DNA of 62,312 nt from Epilithonimonas hominis (GTDB lineage Bacteria > Bacteroidota > Bacteroidia > Flavobacteriales > Weeksellaceae), in assembly GCF_003730015.1 (NCBI RefSeq), contig NZ_RJTU01000021.1, positions 1-62,312 on the forward strand, given 5' to 3'. Position 1 is the first letter of the stretch. Each line of letters opens with the position of its first letter. Shown piece by piece: positions 8,530-16,786 of the stretch. The translations under genes and the position numbers were made by a program. The notes below the pieces were generated by a model. The model ran no database searches. It worked only from the letters and a program-made list of their open reading frames with translations, and was not told where the DNA came from.

Positions 8530-8829
8530 TTAAAAAGGACACCAAATATAATCATGATATGCTACAACCATAGCCATTTGTAAAACAGTTGTTCCCGCAG
8601 GAAATTCGTAATTATAAGAAACACCACAAGAGAATGTAACAGGGAATCCATATAATTGGAATGCCGTAGAATTGATTGATTCATTTTTTAACAAATCTGA
8701 TTGGGTCGACGTTTTTTTGCTTTCAGATATTTCGCCGATAGCTATCGAATTATCAAAATTTTTCAAATCATTTTTAGCACTCAACAAGCTCACTGAACTA
8801 ACAGCAAGCAGAAAAAAAATTTTCTTCAT
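8530..8829 (-). CDS. Small secreted protein of unknown function
   Basis: 99 residues: a signal peptide (MKKIFFLLAVSSVSLLSA), a charged linker rich in Lys, Ser and Asp (about 20-50), and a C-terminal core with two cysteines (TFSCGVSYNYEFP and the terminal YIWCPF). I do not recognise the family. The signal peptide and codon use look real. The gene sits directly upstream of the GLPGLI gene in the same orientation, so export together is plausible. The cysteine pair could form a disulfide after export; this is inference. Confidence 0.6.
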   Translation of the reverse strand: MKKIFFLLAVSSVSLLSAKNDLKNFDNSIAIGEISESKKTSTQSDLLKNESINSTAFQLYGFPVTFSCGVSYNYEFPAGTTVLQMAMVVAYHDYIWCPF

Positions 8830-8990
8830 TTTAGTATTTTTTTTAATTAAACATAATTTTTTGAATTATAAGCTCTTTTTTCTTACTCTGCTTATACTTC
8901 TTACTATTCAAAGAAAAAAAAAAAAAAGGACGTATGCAATAGTTTTCTATTTTAATTTATTTTTTTTAATTAATACAAGATAATCAACAT

Positions 8991-9014
8991 TATATTTGTA
9001 TCAATTAATGATAC
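8991..9014 (+). promoter_or_regulatory. Promoter and overlapping operator of the toxin-antitoxin operon
   Basis: TATATTTG at 8991-8998 matches the Bacteroidota minus-7 box TAnnTTTG. It runs straight into a perfect inverted repeat GTATCA-ATTAA-TGATAC (8998-9014), 17 bases before the antitoxin ATG. Autoregulated antitoxins commonly bind such palindromes over the promoter. Confidence 0.6.
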
Positions 9015-9030
9015 CAAAAACCACAAAATT

Positions 9031-9360
9031 ATGATTGCAGAAATCCAAAAATTCATCGAAATTCAAAATAACATTGATCAGATTCTAAAAAACTCTCCAG
9101 TCAAATTATCCTTTATCATAGAAAAATCGGGAATTAAGAAACCGACATTCTTTAAGAAATTGAAGGAGAAAAGATTCACACCACAGGAACTTCTGATTAT
9201 TGCCGAATACGTAGAACCAAGAACTTGGCGAAATGAAACCAAAGAAGAAATCTTAGAATCTTTGAAACGTTCAGAAGAAGACTTTAAAAACGGACGAACT
9301 CACGACTACAAAGAAGTGATGGAAGCTAGCAGACTACGTTTAGAAAAATACAGAAATTAA
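9031..9360 (+). CDS. Antitoxin with N-terminal helix-turn-helix
   Basis: 109 residues. The N-terminal half (SFIIEKSGIKKPTFFKKLKEKRFTPQELLIIAEYV) looks like a Cro/C1-type HTH for DNA binding. The C-terminal tail (ESLKRSEEDFKNGRTHDYKEVMEASRLRLEKYRN) is a charged helical segment of the kind that wraps a RelE/ParE toxin. It is the first gene of a two-gene operon, overlapping its toxin by five bases (ATTAA: toxin start ATT, antitoxin stop TAA). The palindrome over its promoter suggests autorepression. Confidence 0.75.
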   Translation: MIAEIQKFIEIQNNIDQILKNSPVKLSFIIEKSGIKKPTFFKKLKEKRFTPQELLIIAEYVEPRTWRNETKEEILESLKRSEEDFKNGRTHDYKEVMEASRLRLEKYRN

Positions 9361-9655
9361 AATAAAATTCTCTGACGAATCACTCTCCGATTTAAGAAAT
9401 ATAGAAGAATATCTTCTTGAACATTGGAGTGATAAAATTCTGGACGACTTTCTGACAAAATTGGATGAAATTCTAGAAATTATTTGTGATGGAAAAGTAG
9501 TTTTTCAAAAATACGAGGATACAATTTATCACAAAATTTTAATCACGAAGCACAATACACTTATCTATATCATAGAAAACAACACTTTAAAAATCGTCAA
9601 AATCCTCCAAAACTTCCAAGATCCAAACGGTAACGAAAAATCATTAAAAAGCTAA
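9356..9655 (+). CDS. RelE/ParE-family toxin, probable ATT start
   Basis: The frame reads IKIKFSDESLSDLRNIEEYLLEHWSD and continues to ILQNFQDPNGNEKSLKS, a full RelE/ParE toxin fold of about 99 residues (helix pair, then strands YHKILITKHNTLIYII and LKIVKIL). These toxins block growth by cleaving ribosome-bound mRNA (RelE) or poisoning gyrase (ParE); which one is undecided. No ATG, GTG or TTG lies at the expected place. The natural start position carries ATT at 9356-9358, followed by K-I-K-F-S, and overlaps the antitoxin stop TAA. An ATG-to-ATT change may have weakened or silenced the toxin. The first ATG, at 9461, would delete the N-terminal third. Confidence 0.68.
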   Translation: MKIKFSDESLSDLRNIEEYLLEHWSDKILDDFLTKLDEILEIICDGKVVFQKYEDTIYHKILITKHNTLIYIIENNTLKIVKILQNFQDPNGNEKSLKS

Positions 9656-9656
9656 A

Positions 9657-10415
9657 ATGCAAAACCTAGGAATCATCGGTTTCGGCTGGCTCGGAAGCCG
9701 CATCGCAGAAAGACTGTCCGACCGATATGAAATCTTCGCAACCACAACCACAGAATCAAAAATAGAAGACTTAGAGTCTAAAGGATTTCGTACTACTTTG
9801 GCGAGTTTTCCAGATGAGATCAATCCTGAAATGAAGGAATGGGAAGTTGCATCTGAACTTGATGCTGTTATTGTTACCATTCCGTTTTCCGGGATCAGAG
9901 GAATGCAGGTTTCCATGAAGGAAAGGCAGCAAAATCTTCTGAAGTTTTTAGGAGATTACAAAGGGCAGCTCTTCCTCCTCAGTTCCACAGGCGTCTATCC
10001 CGAGACCGAACAAGACTACACCGAGGCCGACAAACCGGCGGAGGAAGTAGAAAGCGAAAGCTTCATCCTGGAACAATTTCCCCAAACCAATATCCTGAGA
10101 TTAGCAGGTCTTATGGGCGACCAAAGACTGCTCAAGAACTACAACATCTCCAATCTCGCTCAGTTGGTGAACCACATCCATTACGCCGATATCTGTACCG
10201 CCATCGAAAAAATATTGGCGCAACAATCCCGATCCAAGGTTTACAACATCGTAGCGCCCATCCATCCCAGCAAAGAAGAAGTCATCAATGCCCAGAAAGG
10301 ACTCTCCTACTCTGGCGAACGAACCACAAAAGGCAGAACCATCTCGCCCGCAAAACTGATTCAGGAATTGGATTTTGAGTTCCAATATCCCGATCCGCGG
10401 TATTTTCATTTGTAA
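9657..10415 (+). CDS. NAD(P)-binding Rossmann-fold protein (YeeZ/extended SDR-like)
   Basis: 252 residues starting with a dinucleotide-binding motif GIIGFGWLGSRIA. Further markers are DAVIVTIPFSGIRG, the strand LFLLSSTGVYPE with the S/T-G-V-Y-P pattern of atypical extended short-chain dehydrogenases, and HIHYADICTAIEKIL. The family includes E. coli YeeZ; a reaction is not established. The ATG at 9657 is two bases after the toxin gene stop, so it may be co-transcribed with the toxin-antitoxin pair, perhaps by chance. Local G+C rises from about 9960 onward. Confidence 0.8.
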   Translation: MQNLGIIGFGWLGSRIAERLSDRYEIFATTTTESKIEDLESKGFRTTLASFPDEINPEMKEWEVASELDAVIVTIPFSGIRGMQVSMKERQQNLLKFLGDYKGQLFLLSSTGVYPETEQDYTEADKPAEEVESESFILEQFPQTNILRLAGLMGDQRLLKNYNISNLAQLVNHIHYADICTAIEKILAQQSRSKVYNIVAPIHPSKEEVINAQKGLSYSGERTTKGRTISPAKLIQELDFEFQYPDPRYFHL

Positions 10416-10856
10416 AAAAGCAAGTTGGTTTTAGCGCTTTTCAGGATGACATCTTCTTTATCAAAAGGCAAAGAGGCTGATTCCAGCTATCGAATAAAGA
10501 GTTATGATGTTATTTTGAAGAAGTAGATTTACAGATTGATTGTAATTAAAAAACCTACGTTAGGCAGGTTTAATTAATAATTTACATTCTCAAATCTACA
10601 AAACCGCAATCACTTATAGTTAAAGCTTTCGTAAACCATAAAAAAGAAGAAATAGCTCCATCAAAATTCCAAAATCCAATACCAACAAATCCAGGTTTTG
10701 CACACGTAAAGTGTACACCGATTGCCCTTCAAAGGGATATGGACTACTGAATACAACATTCTAGTAGAACAATTCATAAACTTTTCTGACTTTTGGAATT
10801 CAATTTTTACAAGTTTTGGAATCATTCTTGAACCTCTTTCATAAAAATCATTCATT
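10416..10856. other. 441-base gap with gene-relic-like sequence
   Basis: No convincing intact gene. A hairpin around 10543-10577 (AAACCT/AGGTTT plus flanking AT pairs) could end transcription in either direction. On the minus strand a short open stretch ends just before it, reading HFTCAKPGFVGIGFWNFDGA and then to VDLRM and a stop near 10583; it lacks a start and changes frame upstream, so it may be the tail of a decayed gene. A short remnant of the common GCTTTTCAGGATGACA-type repeat lies near 10435. Confidence 0.35.
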
Positions 10857-11240
10857 ATGGAAGCAACTACAATCAAAACCATCGCAAAATACGGATTAGG
10901 CGCAATGCTGATTTCAGCAGGAATCGGACACTTGACCTTTGCCAGAAAAGAATTCCAGGCTCAGGTTCCGGAATGGGTGCCTTTGGAAAAGGATGACACA
11001 GTAGTCTATTCCGGAATTGTAGAAATAGCAATGGGAACAGCCATCATTGCTGCGCCCAAGAAATACGAATCCCTTGTAGGAAGGGTAGCCGCCGGATTAT
11101 TCACTGCCGTTTTTCCCGGGAATATTGCCCAGTACAAAAACAGAAAAGACAGCTTTGGACTCAATACCGATAATAAGAGATTCGCCAGACTTTTTATGCA
11201 GCCTTTGTTATTATTATGGGCAATCAAAGCAACAGATTAA
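10857..11240 (+). CDS. DoxX-like small membrane protein
   Basis: 127 residues with about four hydrophobic segments (YGLGAMLISAGIGHLTF, TVVYSGIVEIAMGTAIIAA, VAAGLFTAVFPGNIAQY, LFMQPLLLLWAIKA). The order and the GIGHL and FPGNIAQY elements are typical of the DoxX/YphA-type family of inner-membrane proteins, whose biochemical role is mostly unknown. It is monocistronic: a terminator follows at 11261-11290. Confidence 0.78.
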   Translation: MEATTIKTIAKYGLGAMLISAGIGHLTFARKEFQAQVPEWVPLEKDDTVVYSGIVEIAMGTAIIAAPKKYESLVGRVAAGLFTAVFPGNIAQYKNRKDSFGLNTDNKRFARLFMQPLLLLWAIKATD

Positions 11241-11260
11241 TAAAATTTGAATTAATTAAC

Positions 11261-11290
11261 AACTCAGCTTTAAAGTTGAGTTTTTTATTT
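11261..11290 (+). terminator. Terminator after the DoxX-like gene
   Basis: Hairpin AACTCA...TGAGTT with an inner CTTT/AAAG pairing, followed by a T-rich tract. Confidence 0.75.
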
Positions 11291-11392
11291 TCGAATACAA
11301 TAAATTAATAATTCGGCTATTTCTAAACCAATTTTAAACTCTAAATTTATACTTCGAGAAATCGAATGTAATTTCACACTAAACAAAAAACT

Positions 11393-13018
11393 ATGAGTTC
11401 AGGACAAAGTAATTTCAACAATTTATTCAAATCAGAAAGCGAAATCCCGGAAGAATATAAAGTTCCCGTCATCCATCAAAGAGAATATCTTCTCAATGGA
11501 GAATTGGTTCAATGGAATGGAGATGTTACTGAAATCTATTCGCCAGTTTGCATCCCAACAGAAAACGGATTGGAGAGAAAACTTCTGGGTAGCATCCCGA
11601 ATATCGGACCACAAGAAGCGTTGGATGTTTTAGATGCTTGTGTAAAAGCCTATGACAACGGACTTGGCGTATGGCCAACGATGTCTGTAGAAGGCAGAAT
11701 CCAATGTATGCAGAAGTTTGTTGGTTTGATGATCAAAGAACGTGATCTGGTCATCAAACTATTGATGTGGGAAATTGGCAAAACCCTCCCCGATTCTACC
11801 AAAGAATTTGACAGAACCGTAGATTACATCAACCAAACCATCGATGCTTTGAAAGATTTGGACAGAGAATCATCAAGATTTCAGCAAGCAGAAGGAACTA
11901 TTGCTCAAATCCGAAGAGCGCCACTTGGAGTTGTCTTGAGTATGGGACCTTTTAACTATCCATTGAATGAGATTTTCACAACGCTGATTCCAGCTTTGAT
12001 AATGGGAAATACGATTTTGTTCAAACTACCAAAACACGGCGTTCTCGCTCATTATCCTCTATTAAAAGCCTTCCAAGAAGCATTTCCAAAAGGAACGGTT
12101 AACACTTTGTATGGAAAAGGTTCAGAGATTATCACCCCAATTATGGAAAGTGGAAAAGTGAATGTTCTGGCTTTCATCGGTTCTAGTAAGGTAGCCAATG
12201 GTTTGAAAAAACTTCACCCAAAAGTGAACAGACTGAGAGCAATCCTAAGTCTTGATGCTAAAAATGCAGCCATCGTCACTAAAAATGCCAACTTGGATAT
12301 TGCTGTTAGTGAAATTATTTTAGGATCGTTATCTTTCAATGGGCAACGTTGTACAGCATTGAAACTAATCTTCGTTCAGAAAGATGTTGCTGAGGAATTT
12401 ACAAAGAAATTGACAGATGCCGTTTCTGCTTTGAAAGGTGGATTGCCTTGGGAAAAAGATGTCAAAATCACACCACTCCCAGAAGTAAACAAACCGCCTT
12501 ATTTGGAAGAATGTATCGCTGATGCGGTCTCAAAAGGCGCAAAAGTATTAAATGAAAATGGCGGTTATAATGAAGCTTCTTTTGTTTTTCCAGCTGTGGT
12601 TTATCCTGTAAATGACCAAATGAAATTGTATCACGAAGAGCAGTTTGGTCCAGTGATTCCAGTTGTACCATTTGAAACGATAGAAGAACCTATCGATTAT
12701 CAAGTGAACGCAAACCACGGGATGCAAGTCAGTATTTTCAGTGAAGATGCTTTGGAAGTTTCTAAATTGATTGATCCTTTTGTGAATTTGGTAAGTCGTG
12801 TGAACATCAATTGCCAGGCGCAACGTGGACCAGACGTTTTCCCTTTCACAGGAAGAAAAGATAGCGCAGAAGGAACTTTGTCTGTTTTCGATGCATTGAG
12901 ATCTTTCTCAATCCGATCTTTGGTTGCTGCAAAAGTAACTGATTCCAACAAAGAACTCTTGAACACGATTGTAAGAGACCACGATTCTAATTTCCTGAGT
13001 ACAGATTATATTTTTTAA
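11393..13018 (+). CDS. gapN: Non-phosphorylating glyceraldehyde-3-phosphate dehydrogenase-like ALDH
   Basis: 541-residue aldehyde dehydrogenase superfamily protein. GapN enzymes oxidise glyceraldehyde-3-phosphate to 3-phosphoglycerate with NADP+, bypassing ATP formation. Visible marks: the N-terminal oligomerisation region, the cofactor-binding segment GVVLSMGPFNYPLNE, FIGSSKVANGL, the catalytic Cys in FNGQRCTALK (C320), and the C-terminal HEEQFGPVIPVVPF. The ALDH general-base motif, usually LELGGK, reads LSLDAKN here (285-291), so the usual Glu position holds Ser and an Asp lies two places on. The assignment rests on overall ALDH11-like sequence. Monocistronic, with a terminator at 13074-13104. 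Confidence 0.83.
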   Translation: MSSGQSNFNNLFKSESEIPEEYKVPVIHQREYLLNGELVQWNGDVTEIYSPVCIPTENGLERKLLGSIPNIGPQEALDVLDACVKAYDNGLGVWPTMSVEGRIQCMQKFVGLMIKERDLVIKLLMWEIGKTLPDSTKEFDRTVDYINQTIDALKDLDRESSRFQQAEGTIAQIRRAPLGVVLSMGPFNYPLNEIFTTLIPALIMGNTILFKLPKHGVLAHYPLLKAFQEAFPKGTVNTLYGKGSEIITPIMESGKVNVLAFIGSSKVANGLKKLHPKVNRLRAILSLDAKNAAIVTKNANLDIAVSEIILGSLSFNGQRCTALKLIFVQKDVAEEFTKKLTDAVSALKGGLPWEKDVKITPLPEVNKPPYLEECIADAVSKGAKVLNENGGYNEASFVFPAVVYPVNDQMKLYHEEQFGPVIPVVPFETIEEPIDYQVNANHGMQVSIFSEDALEVSKLIDPFVNLVSRVNINCQAQRGPDVFPFTGRKDSAEGTLSVFDALRSFSIRSLVAAKVTDSNKELLNTIVRDHDSNFLSTDYIF

Positions 13019-13073
13019 CAAGACTTTGAGATAATAGACGATTAAGGAATTTACTTATATTGTCATTAGACTA

Positions 13074-13104
13074 AAAACCGCAATTAATCAATGCGGTTTT
13101 TTCA
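13074..13104 (+). terminator. Terminator of gapN
   Basis: AAAACCGCA pairs with TGCGGTTTT across a 9-base loop, followed by T residues, 55 bases past the stop. Confidence 0.82.
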
Positions 13105-13115
13105 TTGAATTGCGC

Positions 13116-13196
13116 GCAGCCCGGCTTGAACGGAGCTCTTTTTCTTTTTTCAGAGAAAAAAGAAAAAAGCGGGAGTGGAAGACGGAAAAGCTGCCA
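13116..13196. repeat. Intergenic hairpin repeat, copy 1
   Basis: An element of about 80 bases bounded by GCAGC and GCTGC. It contains GCTTGAACGGAGCTC, a long hairpin of T/C and A/G runs around CAGAG, then GCGGGAGTGGAAG. A second copy at 17968-18047 matches over nearly the whole length, apart from the loop and a few bases. It is followed by A-rich sequence in both places. No coding capacity. Confidence 0.8.
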
Positions 13197-13332
13197 TAAA
13201 AAATAAATATTAAATAGCTTTCGATGTAATCAAATAGCTGCCCAAATAATTATACATAAAAATTTGCCAAAATTTAGTTATCGATTTCAGTATTGCTTTT
13301 TTTGCATTATTTTTGAGGTCTAAAATTCGGAT

Positions 13333-14784
13333 TTGAAAAAATTAGATCAATATATTATCAAGACTTTTTTCGGGCCATTTCTGTTCATATTCAGTGTATT
13401 GTTTTTCATTTTTATTGTAAACATTATCTGGACGCAGATGTCGCAACTGACGGGAAAAGGCCTAACCTATTGGGAAATATCCAAGTTTCTTTTTTATCTG
13501 GGAATCAGTGTCGTGAGTATGGTTTTGCCACTTACGATCTTGCTTTCTTCGATTATGACTTTCGGAGATTTTGGCGAGCGCTATGAACTGGCTGCAATGA
13601 AGGCTGCGGGAATCTCACTTGTGCGGGTGATGATGCCACTCTTTATTACAGTTTCATTTCTAGCAGGGATTCTCTTTCTTTTTTCCAATAATGTGATCCC
13701 AGATTTCCAGCGGAAGGCCAAAAATATGATGTTCAATATCATCTCATCTAAACCGGCGATCAATTTTACGCCAGGGTTTTTTATAGACCAAATATCAGGA
13801 TACTCGGTGAAATTTGATAAAATATACGGCGAGAAAGGCGAAAAACTGGAAGGTGTTTTCCTTCATAAAAATGCAAGTTCCTATGATGATCAGCAAACCA
13901 TCATAGCCAAAAGCGGTAAGTTTGCACCAGCTGTAGACCGCAATTATCTAAAACTAATTCTTTACAACGGCTATGTTTTTACTGATGATATTTCCAACAA
14001 GAATTATAATGAAAGACTGAAACAGCCGAATCAGTCTGTAAAATTTGACAGTCTTGTAAACCATTTTGACATCAGCGAACTTATAAACAATGCTATAGAA
14101 AAAGAAAAAATTACTGATGATTACCGTTTTCAGACTTACGGCGAAGTTCAGGAAACATTGGAAAAAAACAGAAAAGGTAATTTCGCTACGCTTAACTCCA
14201 TTGCAACTCCCGTTATCTCACAGACCAATAATTACGTAGAATATATTGATAAAACCAAAACTAAGGATAAGATCACTCAGCCTTACAAAATCGATACGCT
14301 GAAAAAAGATAAAAAACTAGAAGTCCTTTGGGGTGCTTATAATAAAATAGAAGCCTTAAAATCAAGTGTAAATTCAAATGAAACCGGCATCAGAGATACT
14401 ATAAAACAGCATAATAAAATTGTAATTTATCAGCAGAGAATTATTTCTTATTCTTTTACTTGCATTATATTTTTCCTCATTGGTGCCAGCTTGGGATCTA
14501 TTATCAGAAAAGGAGGAATGGGACTGCCTGTCATTATTGCCATTATTATTTTCATTATTTTCTATGTGCTGAATCTTTCTATGGAAAACCTAGCCTGGAA
14601 AGGCGCAATGAATCCTTATCTGGCAACCTGGATTCCCAATATTGCTTTATTTCCCTTCAGTATCTGGCTGACTTATAAAGCTCTGACAGACTCTCAGCTT
14701 TTTGATATCGAGAAATATAGAGCCCTATTCAAACCAATTATAGAAAAGTTTTCCAAACCAAAAGAACACCAACGTTATCAATAA
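13333..14784 (+). CDS. LptF/LptG family permease of the LPS export machinery
   Basis: 483 residues: N-terminal membrane helices (about 12-35, 55-80, 98-120), a periplasmic beta-jellyroll region (about 130-360), and three C-terminal helices (about 375-455). This is the YjgP/YjgQ layout of the LptBFG transporter that lifts lipopolysaccharide from the inner membrane. The start codon is TTG at 13333: the product then begins MKKLDQYIIKTFFGPF, the usual start of this family, and no ATG lies nearby upstream. Whether it plays the LptF or LptG role cannot be told; Bacteroidota usually separate the two genes. Confidence 0.9.
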   Translation: MKKLDQYIIKTFFGPFLFIFSVLFFIFIVNIIWTQMSQLTGKGLTYWEISKFLFYLGISVVSMVLPLTILLSSIMTFGDFGERYELAAMKAAGISLVRVMMPLFITVSFLAGILFLFSNNVIPDFQRKAKNMMFNIISSKPAINFTPGFFIDQISGYSVKFDKIYGEKGEKLEGVFLHKNASSYDDQQTIIAKSGKFAPAVDRNYLKLILYNGYVFTDDISNKNYNERLKQPNQSVKFDSLVNHFDISELINNAIEKEKITDDYRFQTYGEVQETLEKNRKGNFATLNSIATPVISQTNNYVEYIDKTKTKDKITQPYKIDTLKKDKKLEVLWGAYNKIEALKSSVNSNETGIRDTIKQHNKIVIYQQRIISYSFTCIIFFLIGASLGSIIRKGGMGLPVIIAIIIFIIFYVLNLSMENLAWKGAMNPYLATWIPNIALFPFSIWLTYKALTDSQLFDIEKYRALFKPIIEKFSKPKEHQRYQ

Positions 14785-14796
14785 AATACAAAAAAA

Positions 14797-14814
14797 CCTC
14801 TGCATACGCAGAGG
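14797..14814. terminator. Terminator between the LptF/G and HAD genes
   Basis: Perfect stem CCTCTGC-ATAC-GCAGAGG. The minus-strand side is followed by seven T residues, so it suits the convergent HAD gene best, but it is also close enough to serve the permease gene. Confidence 0.75.
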
Positions 14815-14969
14815 ATTTGTATTTATAGATCACCTATTAAATGCTAACCTGCAAAAGATTTTTTTTTAAACTCGCATCTGAGGCTGCTAAGAATACACTC
14901 GGCAAAATAATTCTGAGCATCTATTGCTTTAGTGAGCGGGTGGAGTCATGAAATATTAGGAAAAAAGGC

Positions 14970-15773
14970 TTACGAAGTTAGATCTAGAAATTTTCTAATA
15001 GTCTTTAAAACTCCGAATTCATCATTGGAATCTGCTTCAAAACAAGCGATTTTCTTTACCAAGGGATGTGCATTCTTCATGGCGTATGAATATCTCGAAT
15101 TTTCCAACATTTTGATATCATTCATATAATCCCCAAAAACCATGGTCTCGTCTTGCGAAATCCCAAGAGCATTTTGTAATTTTTCCACAGCATTGCCTTT
15201 GTTAATACCTTTGTTCATAATATCCAGCCAGTATTTTCCAGATATAACGACCTCCAGATTGGCCTCTTCAAATTTTTTTAGAAAAGGATAGAGATGAGCT
15301 TCAGAACTGTCCGGATGATAAACGGCAATTTTGAAAGCATTGTCATCTATTTCCTCGGTCAGATCATCTACTTTTTGATTTTCTGTATAATATTTGGTTA
15401 AATAATTTTTAAAATCGTTATCATTGCTTTCAAAATAAGCTTTTTTGCGGGCAGAAAGAACGGCTCTAGCACCAGGAATATTCCGTACCGCGATGATAAT
15501 CTCCTTCACAAGTACATAATCCATTTTGTCTACAAAAAGCTCGTTGTTTTTATAAACCACATAGCCACCATTTTCTGCAATAAAACCCATATCTTCTTCT
15601 ATATCTTTGAAATAATGGGTAATTCCCGGCATTTGTCTGCCACTCGCAGGAACAAAAAGAATATTTCTTTTCTTAAGTTCCTGATAGATACCGGGAAAGT
15701 CCTTACCAACCTCGTGTTTTGAATTGAGGAAAGTGCCATCCATATCGGTAACGATCAGTTTTATATCTTTCAT
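14970..15773 (-). CDS. Cof-type HAD-IIB family hydrolase
   Basis: 267 residues with all HAD motifs: motif I DMDGTFLN, motif II PASGRQ, motif III lysine in GINKGNAVEKL, and motif IV FGDYMNDIKML. The central cap domain is of the Cof type. These enzymes dephosphorylate sugar phosphates or cofactors such as pyridoxal phosphate; the substrate is unknown. ATG at 15773 gives MKDIKLIVTDMDG, the standard start. The truncated galT lies 56 bases upstream on the same strand. Confidence 0.88.
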   Translation of the reverse strand: MKDIKLIVTDMDGTFLNSKHEVGKDFPGIYQELKKRNILFVPASGRQMPGITHYFKDIEEDMGFIAENGGYVVYKNNELFVDKMDYVLVKEIIIAVRNIPGARAVLSARKKAYFESNDNDFKNYLTKYYTENQKVDDLTEEIDDNAFKIAVYHPDSSEAHLYPFLKKFEEANLEVVISGKYWLDIMNKGINKGNAVEKLQNALGISQDETMVFGDYMNDIKMLENSRYSYAMKNAHPLVKKIACFEADSNDEFGVLKTIRKFLDLTS

Positions 15774-15828
15774 AAAATTAATTTCAAGCAATAATACCAA
15801 TCTATTTTTTATAATGAGGCTAAAATTT

Positions 15829-16665
15829 TTATTTTCCTATCTTATAATGAACAGTGGAGATATTTTTCAATATTTCAGCACTTTGCTCCGGGGTGATGTC
15901 GCGTTGCGCTTCAGCAAGCATTTCGTATCCTACCATAAATTTTTTAACTTCCGCATTCCTTAATAAAAGTGGATAAAAATGCATATGAAAATGCCATTCG
16001 GGATGTGATTTTCCGTCCGTGGGCGATTGATGAATCCCTGCTGAATAAGGAAATGAAATCTCAAAAAGATTGTCATACATCGTTGTCAAATCCTTTATTA
16101 TCGATGCTAAAGATAATTTTTCGCTATTTGAGAACTGCAATATATTTTCCATCACTCTTTTGCTTATAATGATTGTTTCATAAGGCCAAACAACCCAAAA
16201 CGGCACCAATGCTACAAAATCTTCGTTTTCCAAAATGATTCTTTCGCTAGATTTCAATTCTGTTGTCAAATAATCGCGCAACAGAGTAGTTCCGTTTTTG
16301 TTAAAATATTTTTTCAGGTTTTCCTGAGTTTTCAAACAAATAGAAGGAACGGAGGATTGTGCCCATATTTGTCCGTGCGGATGCGCATTGCGGCAACCCA
16401 TCACACGTCCTTTGTTTTCAAATATCTGAACGTGGTTGATGTACTCTTCAGAACCCAATTCCTCATATTGTTGCTGCCAAACGTCGACCACTTTTTTGAT
16501 GTCGACCACTTCCATTTCCGATAAGCTGAGACTGTGGTTTTCCAAAAAACAAATGACTCTGTTGATACCTCGTTCTGGCTTTAATGAAAAAAAATCTAAC
16601 TTTGTCTCCGAGAGTGTTCGGATTTTTGACCAATCAAAGCCATCTCTTTTTTGGTTAAATTTAAA
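15829..16665 (-). pseudogene. galT: 5'-truncated galactose-1-phosphate uridylyltransferase
   Basis: The frame is open from 16665 (just after an in-frame TGA at 16666-16668) to 15829 without an ATG at the front. It is recognisable as GalT from GINRVICFLENHSLSLSEM onward, with the catalytic histidine motif AHPHGQIWA and the C-terminal metal-binding region HPEWHFHMHFYPLLLR. About the first 100 residues of a normal 350-residue GalT, including the N-terminal zinc cysteines and sugar-binding residues, are absent. The first usable starts (TTG at 16545, later ATG codons) lie inside the fold. The break falls within about 120 bases of the 3' end of tRNA-Ser. Probably a deletion remnant. Confidence 0.72.
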
Positions 16666-16727
16666 TCACCTAAATGCCCTCATAGTATCTACACAATTTC
16701 GCTGTTTTCTAGTATGCTGTAAATACA

Positions 16728-16766
16728 AAAAAGCCTTTAAACACTAAGATTTAAAGACTTTTGATG
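16728..16766 (-). terminator. Terminator downstream of tRNA-Ser
   Basis: On the minus strand, GTCTTTAAA and TTTAAAGGC form a stem around a short loop, followed by a T run (CTTTTTTG). It lies about 25 bases beyond the tRNA 3' end. Confidence 0.7.
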
Positions 16767-16786
16767 CAATTTGCTTTCTGCATTCG

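Noticed and set aside
8672-8983. A 103-codon plus-strand open frame over the small secreted protein
   Set aside because: It is antisense to a gene with a good signal peptide and becomes Phe/Leu/Lys-rich from poly-T and poly-A runs.
10661-10882. A 73-codon minus-strand open frame
   Set aside because: It runs across the start of the DoxX-like gene and has no start context. At best it is part of the possible gene relic noted in the gap.
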